From positions 102,716,201 to 102,780,200 of the forward strand of contig CM060955.1 in the NCBI GenBank assembly GCA_030765055.1: a stretch of DNA of 64,000 bases, read 5' to 3'. The DNA comes from Mantis religiosa (lineage: Eukaryota; Arthropoda; Insecta; Mantodea; Mantidae). The position numbers and the translations under genes are program-made. How positions within the stretch are numbered: position 1 is the first letter of the stretch; each line of letters opens with the position of its first letter. The notes below the pieces were generated by a model that did not search any database, had not been told where the DNA came from, and saw nothing but the letters and a program-made list of their open reading frames with translations. Positions 11,554 through 22,710 of this stretch are shown here, piece after piece.

Positions 11554-12190
11554 AATCTGTTGTGTATCACTCCTAGGATCAAAGAACCATACGCTGAGCT
11601 AGCTACGAACCCATTGCCCGTCCCAATAAATCCATGAAACCAACTCCACGCATATACCCCCGTCCAAGTACGAGTACCCCCTCATGATAAAAAGCTAAAT
11701 ATTCATTTACCAACATAATGATAACAAAACACAGGGCACGCTGTAAACAACCATAAGTAAAGTGCGGATTTGAACAGTGCCTAGTATTCCTTTGTTTGAT
11801 TGCCTGGTGGCGTCTGATTCAGAGCGAGGTTTGTTGGCTACCTGAAGGTCTTGTTCTGGGGATGTGCAGCTCTGTAGACGGTAAATAACTAATGAGGCTT
11901 TTCTAGACGTATGTAACCACTTCAAGTACCTGAATTTTTGGTCAATCCATTCTATTTACTTTTCAAAGTTCTTCGCTCTACTTTGATTTAATACCTTTAT
12001 GGGGCGTTGATGGAAAAATAAATTTCTGATGATCTTTTTTATTGTTATTAGGGATGGATTTTAAAGCAAATGTGCTGGGAATTTTAAACACGTTCTTCTA
12101 GCTTTTTGTTCTAATTTCACTCTTGATCACGTAACACCATTGCAAAATTTTTTTAGGTAGTTTTCTAAGTTGCATGTTTTAATTTGTGGA
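11554..12190. other. Unassigned DNA
   Basis: Right flank of the gypsy-like element. I see no coding similarity, RNA gene or repeat that recurs in the window. Confidence 0.4.
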
Positions 12191-12191
12191 T

Positions 12192-13134
12192 GTATCGAAT
12201 TGAGAGAAGGTTATTTCCAGCAAGAGAGCAACGTGCCATACATCTAATGACACCATGGAACTTGTAACCAGTTTCTTTGGTAATCGAATAATCTCAAAAG
12301 GCCTGTGGCCCACCAGATCCATTGACGTAACCTCACCGGAGGGCATCTACAATGTACAAGAATGGGCCACGGACAATTGATGTTCTCAAGGAATCCATTC
12401 GAACTGATATAAGTAACCATGGCGAAGATACACTCCATAAAACTTTAACAGAATATTATGACTTTGTGGGTTCGTGAAATGATAAGTCCAATTGCACCAC
12501 TCAAAAATGTTCTTTATTTCCACCGACTTACAGTTAAACACTTGCCAATTACACATAATTACGTAATGCACACAATTATGATTCACCAGTTCGCCCGTTA
12601 CAATTCCACTTGCACTCGCGATTACGTAAACTACTCCGACGCACGTACGCAGTCCGTCCCGTCACTGGGCGCACCTCACAGCTGTTCGCCAAACACTGAC
12701 TGCCTTCCAGACCGACGTGTTGCTTATATAGGATCAGCTGGCCAATCTAGAAGTTTCTGGATTCAGTGAATCACCTCGAAAATTCCAGAGGACAGGGGAA
12801 GGGGAAAGAGGCGGCCAGCGACAAGTAACACTCCCCTAATCAACCACTCAGTTAGTGACTGAGATAGATGAGTGGGTGTGGCCCACATGCTTCTGGTCCC
12901 TTCTCAGCTGTCGTTGGTCTGGCTTTCCACTAATTGGGTGGCAATATGGTGAGACGAGTGTAAACATCCGTGTTGGAGGACACTTCTAACACTTTCTCTG
13001 ATATGTCAATAGTGTAATGTAATCTCCGAATTGTGTTTTATATTCTCCCAAAGTTGCACGTGTGTCGTATTATTGGTTCAAAAGTAATGGCCCATTAAAT
13101 TGGTTCAGGTTTATATGGATCACGCTGTATATAT
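12192..13134 (+). pseudogene. Transposase 3' fragment, interrupted by a solo LTR
   Basis: This is the same family as the copy at 373-1333, on the opposite strand. Coding similarity starts at GYFQQES (about 12204) and runs with deletions and frame breaks to about 12452. It resumes at 12948 and continues through the 3' non-coding part to 13134, matching about 241-440 on the minus strand. A solo LTR (12457-12943) sits between the two parts. The N-terminal half and first catalytic Asp are missing. Confidence 0.75.
12457..12943 (-). mobile_element. Solo LTR inside a transposase fragment
   Basis: The flanking transposase sequence allows exact borders. ATAT at 12453-12456 is repeated at 12944-12947, a 4-bp target duplication. 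On the minus strand the LTR begins TGCCACCC, has a TATATAAG promoter-like box and AATAAAGAA near the 3' end, and ends ACCCACAAAGTCATA. Only about the last 90 bases resemble the LTRs at 13135, 22100 and 23114. Confidence 0.82.
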
Positions 13135-13675
13135 TTCGACGGCAACAGGCATAAAAGTTTCACCACAAATAAGAAAACAATCGGCAGATAAAGTTTCATG
13201 GTAATAATGAGCCTTGCTAAGCGGTTAATGATAGCGCGGCTATTGTAAACATGCGCCGGCAAGTAAATATAACTGAGGGAAAGGACTTGCCGGCATAGAT
13301 TGAGTTACGCTTCTGGAATGTGATAGAATATTTGGTTTCTTTATACTTCCGGAAATTTCTGGACTGATAGAGATTGCTCGGGTTATGGTTTATTTTAGGA
13401 CAATCCAGAATTACGAATTAGGTATTTAAGGACGTGACCGCTCGCAAAGTGAGTAGTTGTTATCAGAGTGAGTAAGCAGAGTCTGTTGGGTAACAAGAGT
13501 GTTGTTGCAAAGTAGCTGAACTGGACACTGTTATTGTCATCGACCTTGGAAGATTGTGTTGTTATGTGATGTAATGTTGTTACGTGAGAATTGAACAGCG
13601 TATCCCTACGGAAGTAAAGAGCATTTAGAATTTCTGCAACTCGGTCTTTTAATTCTACCCACCCACAAAATCACA
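13135..13675 (+). mobile_element. Solo LTR, plus orientation
   Basis: Aligns along its length with 22100-22594 and the reverse complement of 23114-23633. Shared parts include GGACTTGCCGGCA, CCTTGGAAGATTGTGTTGT, GTAATGTTGTTACGTGA and the end ACCCACAAAATCACA. A TATTTAAG promoter-like box lies at about 13423. The left border falls in a TATATA stretch, so the target duplication is ambiguous. It abuts the end of the transposase fragment. Confidence 0.8.
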
Positions 13676-15423
13676 ATATCTTGGTACTTTATGATGGGCT
13701 TTATGAGTTTTCCTCTCATGCGATATGATATCTATGTGTAGGAATGTTTGCAGGTATTGAAAAATCTTACTAATCTGGCGGTTTGTAAAGTACATGTGGA
13801 ATTTTGAAATATTAACTTAACAATATTTAATGAAATTTAACCTTATTGTGCAGTAAGGCACTTTAGAAGTAGTTTACAGGTATTGTAACAGACTGTACAC
13901 ATTATCACACTGGTCATTTTATATCAATACATGTAAATAACTCCTGCTCATGGTAATGTACCCAGAGTAGTAAGTACAAAACAATAACAAACAAAAAGAA
14001 AACATATCTAGGATCAAAAAGGAAATTAGGTTGAACTACAATTCGGAGTCTTAACCTCTTGGAACCCTAAACGCTATAGGATAGCTTGAAGGTTTAGAAT
14101 GAATTATTTTTATACAATATTTCATCTACTTACCACAATTACCATTAAGCAGCAGAAACTGTAAAACTTAAGTTTGGTCTGTATTTGACATTATTACTCG
14201 ACAAGCTTCACTGTGAGCTGTACCGCATTACTCCTGGATTAGTTCCATATCCTCGATGTTTAACATTTTTCATTGCATTATGATTCCGAGATTAATTAAT
14301 AATTGTTTCTTTTATATAGGCTAAGCGCAAACAATGGAACGGTCCTGTTTAAAATGACCGTGATTTACTCCCACATTTTTGCTTTTGACATCCAACCTGG
14401 AGCTTTCATATTGGGACATTGATGTATGAATACATTTGCTTGACATGTATCACTCTATCAGCGGAATTCCATTCAACAATTTGTTTAGGTATTAGCAGAC
14501 CCCATGTCTGCATTAAAACGTTGAAGCATTAATGATTCATTATGGATCGTGTTTGTTCATATTTCCGAAACAAAGGTGCTCTTCATCTCTTTTTTAGCAA
14601 TAACTCTTTTCACTTTTAATTTTTTTCGTAAAAAATGAGCAGAGCGTGTTTTAATACGAAGCGAAGTCTTCCCTGAACATCACAAAAAGTTGTCGACCCT
14701 TATTTGAAGTAGGGTGAAGAAAATTAATATAGGCGCAGGCCATCATGGAAGGAGAAGCTTTCAAAATAGTCTTATTAAATATGTATGAAGCTTAAGATTA
14801 CTTATAAAACTGTTCAGCGAAGCAAATAGCTCCATGCAACTAATTGTTAGAAAACATCTCTAAACTTAGGGACATTTGTTATCTTTACTCCCTCTACTAT
14901 TCACCTATAATAAGTACTGTAACCACAACCAAAATTTGACATCAAAATTTCCCGAAAATAATTGTTCTGTTGTTCTCTTAAAGCACTGCAGTATTTTAAA
15001 AAATGGTTCCTGTATGCTTCTCTGCTTGTGTCTGTCTTTTGTCCATGAATAAAACACAAAGAGTACCACAAATATATAACTTGGTATACAAGTTTTGGGT
15101 TTTCCGTTTATAAATTCCATTATAAAGAGTTCTCAAACTAAACTATCTTTTCTTAGATACGGTTTCGTAACGACAATTAATGGCTATCCCATAGTGACCT
15201 GTTCTTAAAGTATTTAACCACGGCTTAAGTCTTCTCTATTTTTATTCTCTTTGTACTAATAACGAAGTATGCACTAAAGCCAGTTACAATGATGCTGATA
15301 ATTTTCGATTTTGTAGCGTAGATTAGCAAATAAGCTATTTTAGTAATAATTTATAAAAACATGATTACAGAAAGTCTATCGATTAGATCATAACAGATTT
15401 TTCTGAAAAGGTATACCTATCTA
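13676..15423. other. Unassigned AT-rich DNA
   Basis: No recognisable gene or repeat. The only longer open frame (14905-15120, minus) has no motif and typical AT-rich composition. Confidence 0.5.
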
Positions 15424-16093
15424 CATGGAGCGTCCAGAAATTAAGCTCTGTTTCAATTAATCTCCGCTGCAGCGCTGTGATCGTGGTTCCGCACATGCGT
15501 GGTGGACGCTCTTTATCAAGGAGAAGAAACGTGCGCCATTGTGAGATCTCTATCAGCCACGTACCCTTTGTTGTGCTTGTTTAAAATGTCGGTATTGATT
15601 GAATATCCCGCCGATTGTGAAATCAGATCTGTGATTCGTTGAAACGAATTGATATTAATCGGCAAATTTGCGATGGCAAAAGGTCTTGTGTTTCTTTACG
15701 ATAACGCACGACCACACACTGCAAATGCGACGAAAAACATCCTACAGGGATTTGTCTGGGATGTGTTTGTCCACACTCCGTACAGCCCTGACCTCGCTCC
15801 TAGCGTTCATGTGTTTTTGCATCTCAAATCTTTCCTTGGCAGTCAACACTTCAACAATGACGAAGAGCTGAAAGAAAATGTTTCCAACTGGTTGAAGACA
15901 CAGGCGGCAAACTTCTATGAAGAAGGTATAAAAAAAACTTGTGCCTCGCTATGACAAATGCCTGCAAAATTTCGGCAGTTATGTGGAAAAGTAGTTTAAG
16001 AGTTGTAGAATTTTGTACAATAAATGATGTTTCTGTACCTGTACACGATTTAATTTTATTACCAAACAGAACTTACCTTCTGGACCTACCTCG
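15424..16093 (+). mobile_element. Internally deleted mariner with TIRs and TA target site
   Basis: The left end CATGGAGCGTCCAGAAATTA matches the reverse complement of the right end, CGAGGTAGGTCCAGAAGGTA, and the match continues to about 27 bp. TA flanks both sides (15422-15423 and 16094-16095). The element is 670 bp; full mariners are about 1.3 kb. The interior holds a transposase with its middle removed. Confidence 0.88.
15586..15985 (+). pseudogene. Mariner transposase, middle deleted
   Basis: The first residues (MSVLIEYPADCEIRSVIR) look like a mariner N-terminus and end at a stop. Coding then jumps to GLVFLYDNARPHTA, the second catalytic Asp region, so the linker and the first catalytic Asp are missing. 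The PYSPDLAPS block follows, but the usual Asp after it is Val (PSVHVF), so the third catalytic position is lost too. A run of eight A residues near 15930 shifts the frame before the C-terminal PRYDKCL motif. Confidence 0.85.
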
Positions 16094-17060
16094 TATGAAC
16101 TGTGAATGTATTTTGAAACTTTCAAAAACGGTGTCACCTTTTTGTCTTAAACTGTACTTCTGCGACAGAATATAAAAGTAAATGACTATCTTTCATTTGA
16201 AAGTACAGTTTCCTGCCCCAGGTATATACACATCCTCTAAATCAAACTACAATAGACCTGATGGAGGACCACTCGCCTTCATGCCCCACATTTTCTATAT
16301 AATTAGAAATATAGCTTACACTGCAAAGAGAAGTGTTAATTAACCGGTACTGCGCTGTTATTGTTCCTTTTCTTCCACTTGAGCAAAGTCTCTTTATATA
16401 CAAAAGAAGGAAGTTGGCAACACTGGTATGATACACAGCAAGAACACATATAATGGGGTGTAATGGCTTCCGGTCTGCATAAAATTAGTTTACAAATTGC
16501 TCTTTGCTTGAGAAAGCAAGGAAATATCGTTATGGACCTCCCACATGAGTTGGGGGCTCAATAAAACTACTCGCAGAAATGGAGCAGTGCAATTGGGCAC
16601 AAGAAAACATCCTGATATCACACTAATAGAGAACTTGTGATTATGATAATATAAACCTCCTTTTATTTCAAACGTTGTTTCTAGACTTTACATACAGGGC
16701 GTTCTCTTTAGCACTTCTCTTACGTTTTGACGTTAATGCGGAAGTATTCTGTGCCGCTTTCTCGAAGTTTTTACCTCTCTCTACATCCGCCTCTCTTTCC
16801 TTTGATATTCCTTGCCTCTGCCTTTCAACTTTCTCATTCTAGCGGAATCTCTGTCTTTCCTCCCTGCAACGTAAGTGTAAGGTGACATTGCTTTGTGTGC
16901 TTAACCCTGCAGTAGGCGCGTGACTGATTGTAAGGTGATTGGGAGCACTGTAGACCATTCTATTCTATGCTTTTAGTTATGACTATATTGGAATTAGAGG
17001 AAGTAATTTACATCAAAAGCACCAGAAGGGCATTAGCAATGTAATACAATACGCTCGCTT
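16094..17060. other. Unassigned DNA
   Basis: I see no gene, RNA or repeat with a match elsewhere in the window. Confidence 0.45.
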
Positions 17061-17088
17061 TCTTCTTGAGCGGGCAGTCAGGTGAAAA

Positions 17089-17137
17089 GACGATCAGATA
17101 TCAACGTTTCGGGAGTGTACAACTCTCCCATCATCAG
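17089..17137 (-). ncRNA. Hammerhead-like motif in a Penelope-like tail
   Basis: On the minus strand: CTGATGA, then T, a stem GGGAG/CTCCC with a 9-base loop, then GAAACG, a 12-base loop, and CGTC. This order (CUGAUGA, stem II, GAAA, short stem III, UC) is the hammerhead core, and hammerheads are known from Penelope-like elements. An extra T sits before stem II, and I cannot see a good stem I, so it may be degenerate. Confidence 0.45.
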
Positions 17138-17362
17138 GATATTTATAATATGTTATAACCTCAAATTAAATACTGGATATAACACAACTATAAACAAAGA
17201 CAAAACACTATCAAAATACTGCTTTCAGTAAATTATATACCAGGTCAGGAGATGGCGGGGGTATAGAAAATTGTCAGAGAAACGTAACTACTTAACTTGA
17301 TTATCAAGCTGTATTGATGCTTCCTTCTTAATTCGATGGATTTCCATTTTTAAGGCCAGTTT

Positions 17363-17833
17363 CTAACGGGAACTGAACTGAAATTCAGCATCACGATTAA
17401 GCGTGCTCCTTTCAAAGGAAATCGCCAAAGCCTCCCTAATTCTCCGCTCCCAGTAACTGTTGCATATCACCAAGATGGTCGTCTCCCGAAGATTGGCTCT
17501 ATGTTCGTTATCAAAACAGTGCTCTGGCAGCCCAGATTTAGGCTGCATTAAACGAATGCTCCGTTCATGTTCGATTATTCTAGTATCGATAGTCCTTCCG
17601 GTTTGTCCCATATACAGCGTCCCATATTCACAGGGAATGCAGTACACTCCCGTAACTTGGAAGTCCAGGTTGTCTTTCACTGGTCTCAACAGACGTTTAA
17701 TCTTCGGAAGTAGCTTGTGGATGGTCCTGATGTATTTGGCGAGAATTCTGCTGATTCTGCCGGATAGATTGCCGGTAAACGGAATGCTGTACAATACGCA
17801 AGCGTCAGATAAGCCTACTGCTACAGCCTGCAT
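17363..17833 (-). CDS. GIY-YIG endonuclease domain of a Penelope-like element
   Basis: A 156-codon open frame. The linker (SGRISRILAKY, then KIKRLLRPVKDNL) is typical of the region between the RT and endonuclease of Penelope-like elements. GVYCIPC followed by LYMGQTGRT is the GIY-YIG motif with Val and Met at variable places. The downstream Arg (TRIIEHERSIR) and a late Glu, probably in ERRIREAL, fit the catalytic layout. In complete elements this domain nicks DNA so that the RT can prime. Without the RT this is only a fragment, although its frame is open and ends at a natural stop. Confidence 0.82.
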   Translation of the reverse strand: MQAVAVGLSDACVLYSIPFTGNLSGRISRILAKYIRTIHKLLPKIKRLLRPVKDNLDFQVTGVYCIPCEYGTLYMGQTGRTIDTRIIEHERSIRLMQPKSGLPEHCFDNEHRANLRETTILVICNSYWERRIREALAISFERSTLNRDAEFQFSSR

Positions 17834-17835
17834 CC

Positions 17836-17990
17836 TACATTTTGTTCAGTTTTTCTATTTGGTAAGAATTCTGGAGCAATCTAAACTTTCTTCTTTAAAA
17901 GAGTGCCAACATAAGTTAGTTTCTTTTCATGCAACTGTTTTTCTACAGCCGCCATCATGTTCAACTGTAAACAGCATACAAATAGATTTA
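17836..17990 (-). pseudogene. piggyBac-like transposase fragment
   Basis: The minus strand encodes KLTYVGTLLKKK, a stop, then IAPEFLPNRK. TxVGTxRxNKxxIPxEF is a well-known block of piggyBac transposases, between the second and third catalytic Asp. Only about 50 codons remain, and no TTAA-flanked ends are visible. Confidence 0.6.
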
Positions 17991-18345
17991 TAGAAATAAT
18001 ATTTTTGATAAAAGGTACAGTAATTCTAGACCAATACGTATAACTATTATTTGTTTCAAATGAGAAGGTGTTTGTCCTTGAGCGCTACGAGATGGGCAAC
18101 CAATCGGTGTCCTGCGGTGTTGTCGTATTGCATTCCCACTAAGTGGTGTGTGAGGAGCGCCAACCTAATCAATCTGTATGAAATACTATTCGCGCTAAGA
18201 CAAAATTCAAATTTTGGCGAAACTGATCCATGTGGAAGATAGAGAGTAATGTATCTAACATAACCATGAAAATCACATACTTTTAGCTCAAATGGTTTTT
18301 CTAATACAAATCAATAAACCACTATTTGTATTATAACAATAAGTC

Positions 18346-18589
18346 GCGACGTAAGCAATGTATGAATATCATTATTGGTTGGCACGTATGCGTGTACGTA
18401 TATTTGTAACTACTCAGAACTGAAACGTAAATGTTTCACATGACCTGATAAAAGAATTACATTGAATAATCCAGTTCGAGCGAGAGGGAACAATAAATTT
18501 CCTGCTGCCCTGGCAGAACGTGTCTGGTCACGTTATATCTTTGTGTATGTATGCTTCGTAATCTCTATTTACTCAAGAGAGTTCAAAGT
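18346..18589 (+). repeat. Dispersed repeat, first unit
   Basis: Begins GCGACGTAAGCAATG and runs to GAGAGTTCAAAG. It matches the whole of 46172-46430 on the opposite strand and is followed directly by a second, more diverged unit. The part from 18377 is duplicated with a period of 213 bp. Confidence 0.8.
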
Positions 18590-18800
18590 GGTTGGTATGT
18601 ATGTACATATACTTTTAATTACTCAGGACTGAAATTTAAACTCTGACATGACGTGATAAAAGAATTACTGAGAATAAGTCAAGGTGTTAAATTCGAGAAA
18701 GAACAAATACTTCATTTCCTGTTAGGGAATGCTGTATGCTTATGTTTATGAATGAATGCTGGATAAGAAGTGTTTATTTACTATGGAGAGTTCACAAAAA
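18590..18800 (+). repeat. Dispersed repeat, second tandem unit
   Basis: Diverged duplicate of 18377-18589: GGTTGGTATGTATG, then ATTACTCAGGACTGAAA, GTGATAAAAGAATTAC and GGAGAGTTCACAAA all have counterparts in the first unit. Differences are numerous, so the duplication is old. Confidence 0.75.
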
Positions 18801-18959
18801 TATCATTCAGTTATTCCTTACACAACAGTAGCGTAAGAGTTAAATAGCTTCTTGCGGTGAAATTAGTGGCGAGTCAAAAAGGCAGGTATTGCGAAGTCAG
18901 GCTTGAAGTATTATTTTTAAGGTGTGCACGTTCTTCAAAAAATTTTCGGAAACAAAAAA

Positions 18960-19400
18960 TAAAATGAGTTATTGCAAAGAGTACTTCCGTTTAAACACAC
19001 GGAAAAAGTGTATCAGCTGGAACAACTTGTAATTGAAACGGGACACGAAGTAATATGCTTCCCACCCTACCCAATTGATTTGGTGTGGGCTCAAATAAAA
19101 GGGGGCATTGCAGACAGAAATAATACTTTTAAACTGACGGACGTTAAACACCTTGTTCATGAAGAAATTGACAAGGTAACACAACAGGACTGGGAAAGCT
19201 GCGTGGCATGCAGAAGACCTTCACGAAGACGATTTTAAGAAAGAAATAGCACGTGACCAGACTATGGAACCTATAATCATAAATTTGCAAGGCTCAGACG
19301 ATGAAGACAGGGACAATTACGAATTGTCCCTTGACGGAAGTAACATTGACAGCGATATGGATGAGCCACTCACAGTTCCATTGGTTTGCAAAAACAGGTA
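18960..19400 (+). pseudogene. DDE transposase C-terminal half (IS630-Tc1-mariner superfamily)
   Basis: The frame reads TEKVYQLEQLVIETGHEV, PPYPIDLVWAQIKGG, TFKLTDVKHLVHEE and VTQQDWESCV. After a frame break at about 19203 it continues with HAEDLHEDDF and an acidic tail (QGSDDEDRDN). This resembles insect DDE transposases with a GHEVxRLPPYHCxxNPIELVWAQ block. Here several residues between PPY and the Pro-Ile are missing. The first two catalytic Asp regions are absent; the matching N-terminal type of fragment lies at 37494-38040. Confidence 0.72.
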
Positions 19401-20050
19401 ATTCATAAACTATAATTTAGGCATTTAAAATATACATAATTTGCGAAAATGCTTTTACAGTTTTGATTTTGGCAACTGCATCATTGTAAAAGTTTGTAAA
19501 ATATAATTTGCTTACCCTTACGTCTGCGCCAAGGAGACCTGCACGTTGTATGAGGGTGGAGAGAGAGGGAAATATAAAAGGAGTGAGGTAACAAGCTGGC
19601 AACGCTGAGTGTGATACGATATCTGATTAGCTGGACTCTAGCACTCTTCCCATTTGAAACACATAATAGACGCATGGTCTACAATGGTAGACAAACATAA
19701 GACAGCCGTCAATAATAAAAGCCTGTCATTTTCATAAGCAACGGAAGTACTAATGATGAAGACAAAAGCGGGAGTGCGTGCGCAATGTAGAAGTTGAAGT
19801 AAAACAATACGAGACATACGCGATCTACATATGTAGACATGTGCCTACTGCAGGGCTAAATAAAAGACTAAACTCAAGTTGAAGCTACAACAGTACTTCC
19901 CCTCTTGCTTGTTTCTTAGTGTTTATTGCGATCCGAGCTATACTGTTTCTCGTAACAACCGGTGTTTCTGGCAGCTTGCTTCGCCTTGGAAAAAATAAGC
20001 TTCCAGTTCCAGATGGGATATTGTTGTTTGAAGACGGAAGTGTTCTCAAA
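19401..20050. other. Unassigned DNA
   Basis: No convincing feature between the transposase tail and the second Penelope-like tail. Confidence 0.4.
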
Positions 20051-20074
20051 TAAGACCTGGCGACGGATATGTTC

Positions 20075-20440
20075 AAGTTCTTCTCGGGAAGCAAGCCAAG
20101 TGAAAAGACGATTGGAAATTGACGTTTCGGGAGTGTGGATCTCTCCCATCACCAGGATATTTATTAAATGTTATAACTACAAATGAATCATTGGATATAA
20201 CACAAATGCAAAGACAAAACACTATCAATATTCTAATTACTGAACAAAACACTGTTTTCAGTATACTAAATGCCAGGTCAGGAGATGGCGTCAGTAAAGA
20301 AATTAAGTGAGTCAAAGAAAAGTAACTACTTAGCTTGATTATGAAGCTGTATGGATCTGTGCTCCGTAAGTCGATGGATTTCCATTTTTAAGGCCGGTTT
20401 CAAAGAGGAGCTGAGGTGTTCTCAGTTTCACTAACTGTCC
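20075..20440 (-). mobile_element. Second Penelope-like 3' tail
   Basis: Aligns with 17068-17390 through GTGAAAAGACGAT, CGTTTCGGGAGTGT, GGATATAACACAA, CAGGTCAGGAGATGGCG and GATGGATTTCCATTTTTAAG. Only the 3' non-coding tail and perhaps the last few endonuclease codons are kept. Confidence 0.78.
20107..20155 (-). ncRNA. Hammerhead-like motif, mutated copy
   Basis: Same layout as 17089-17137: stem GGGAG/CTCCC, GAAACG and a closing CGTC. The first box is CTGGTGA, not CTGATGA. That core position is essential in hammerheads, so this copy should be inactive. Confidence 0.4.
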
Positions 20441-21950
20441 AGAACTCCAATCGGGACGAATGTGGAAATGTTTACAACTCTCACCAACTTCTAACTTAAA
20501 TGAATCTTCTGGTTGCTCGCTAGCTCAGTTCAGTCCTTTTCTGCCGTTTCTTCAGAAAGTATTTGTAGAGTATGGTAGAAAAAGAAATAAATCAAAATTG
20601 CAATACTAATGAAATATATGATTTAGAAGGTACTCTTTATATAAATATTTTAAATAATCGACTTGCCAAACATTTTTCTCATACGCCTTTATGTTGCATA
20701 TTTCAATAGAAAACATACAGAAGAAAGACGCTTGTTTGTGTTGTACAAGCCGTTTCCTTTTCGACAAAATAATACGCATTAATTCCGTTTGCTAATTGTG
20801 ACCTAAGGAAGAATTAAACATAAAGATTTCTAACAATTGGTTCTTCAATTAACCAAATAACGCAATGACGAAATTTGTAATTTCTAATTTATTTGTCATC
20901 TTTCCTTTTATATCATCAAATGGAAATACAAAATCAAAATGACAATTATTAAATCCATACTGAAAAATGACATACATTCCTCAATCTTGAAAATCCTGCC
21001 AATTTCTCTTTAACTTTCCCTAAATTATTCCCTATATTTATCCAGTTCCTTTCCCCTTTTACTGACAAAATTTTTATAATTACTACTTCACCCCCCAAAT
21101 TGTCCCATTTATGTAGACAGGCCTGCTCTCCCCATGCAGGTTTAAATAATCTGCAAATAAGACTTTAAAAAGATAGTGAATAGTGGTACAATTTTAGTGG
21201 AGTATGTGCATAACTTATCATGGTTTGCTTGTCTCCAACCTCTGCAGCTATTACATTTTGAATTGTTAGCATTTACTTCAGCTGTTATTATACAATGTTA
21301 ACACCCAGAATTCAATTTCTTTTCTATTTTACTAAAAAGTACTTGTTTATTTAACTTAAGTAAACAAATTTTCCTAACTTCCTGGAGCTTAAGATTGAAT
21401 ACATTTATGAAAACTCTTTGTCACCTTTCTTTGCTTGATATTATATGCTTAATCTATCGACTGCAAAATAAATTATAGTACATTATTATGATGATTACAG
21501 GATTAATTATAATGTCGATAATATCTTGTATCGAGACTGTTGCGCATATGTCGTGAAGGGGGTGCATAACTTCTATCCAGAGAGATCCTTTAGGTATTTT
21601 AGGTATTTTAGGTTGATGCACCGGTCCTGTAGCTTTTACTAAAATTGTGAAATATGGTAAAACATATAACAATCTCTTTTGCTCGTTTATTATATTTTTA
21701 ATTCGTATTTTATACTACAGAGGTGATATTAATACTACTTTAAAAATAGCAAATGAGTATTTAATTTGTTTCTGTGTCATTTAAGAAAGACAGCATGTTA
21801 GTCTTTGCAATTTTCGTTACTCAAAGCCTCGATTTTACACTTTTATAATTTATTAACTTGAAATATTTAAGCGAGCCAAGGTTAAGTGATTCAAAAATAG
21901 TTGCAAGTTAAAAATATTAAATATTTAAGTTAAATTTATCCCAGGCGACC
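20441..21950. other. Unassigned, very AT-rich DNA
   Basis: About 1.5 kb without recognisable coding or repeats. Confidence 0.5.
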
Positions 21951-22085
21951 GCAAAGTCGCATTTGAGGTGGGCAGCATGGCGCTGGGGGAATTTCTTCCG
22001 GGTCATCCGGTTTCCTCCACATCATTCCACCAATTTCTCCACCCTTCATTCATCCCAGGCGTTGGGCAGAACCCCCAACCCTGAT
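21951..22085 (+). mobile_element. SINE-B, 5'-truncated
   Basis: GCGACCGCAAAGT, GGTGG/GCAGCATGG, TTCTTCCGGGTCATCCGG and ACATCATTCCACC align with the body of the SINE at 26240-26489. The tRNA-like head is missing. Confidence 0.65.
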
Positions 22086-22099
22086 CATCGAGTCAATAT

Positions 22100-22594
22100 T
22101 ATCGCGGTAACGGGCATTAAAGTTTCGGTGGAAATAGATAAAAGACGGCGAATGGTGTTTTACGGTAATAAAGAGCTTGCATAAGCAGTTAACGATAGCC
22201 CGGCTAGTGTTCACAAAGAGCCGGCAATTAAAGATAGCTAAGGTAAAGGACTTGCCGGCACAGATAGGACTTTACGTTTGGAAGGTTCTGGTGATATCTT
22301 GATTGTAAGAGAAAAAATTGTATCTTATTTATACGAGAAACCTCTCGAATTTATGAATGAGAAGTGATTGTGACACGCCAGTCGTAAGTTGTAAATCAGC
22401 GAGAGGTAAGCAGAGAACAGCTGAGTGTGTTGTAACAAGAACTGTTTGTTATTGTCGTCGTCCTTGGAAGATTGTGTTGTATATGTCATGTAATGTTGTT
22501 ACGTGAAAATTGACCAGTGTATTTCTACGGAAATAAAGAATATTTAGAATTTCGGAAAATTGGACCTTTAATTCTACGAACCCACAAAGTCACT
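22100..22594 (+). mobile_element. Solo LTR, plus orientation
   Basis: Same family as 13135-13675 and, inverted, 23114-23633. It begins TATCGCGG (counterpart TGTCGTGG at 23633) and ends ACCCACAAAGTCACT. ATAT at 22096-22099 is repeated at 22595-22598, a 4-bp target duplication. AATAAAGAA lies near 22542. Confidence 0.82.
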
Positions 22595-22710
22595 ATATGC
22601 TTCGGCTCCCTCACTCTGAGAGAATCCCAGTGACTCCTACCAGTATTAGTGACGGAAGGGAGGAAAAAAAAAAGGTTAATTTATTTTGCATTACGCACAT
22701 TGAAGAATGT

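Larger units (their letters stand above)
17068..17835 (-). mobile_element. Penelope-like element, 5'-truncated 3' part
   Basis: Comprises the GIY-YIG endonuclease frame (17363-17833) and a 3' tail to about 17068. The tail matches 20075-20440, sharing for instance CGTTTCGGGAGTGT and GATGGATTTCCATTTTTAAG. No reverse-transcriptase domain remains. Its upstream side abuts a piggyBac-like scrap. Confidence 0.8.

Noticed and set aside
14905..15120. 71-codon minus-strand frame
   Set aside because: Composition is that of random AT-rich DNA; no motif.
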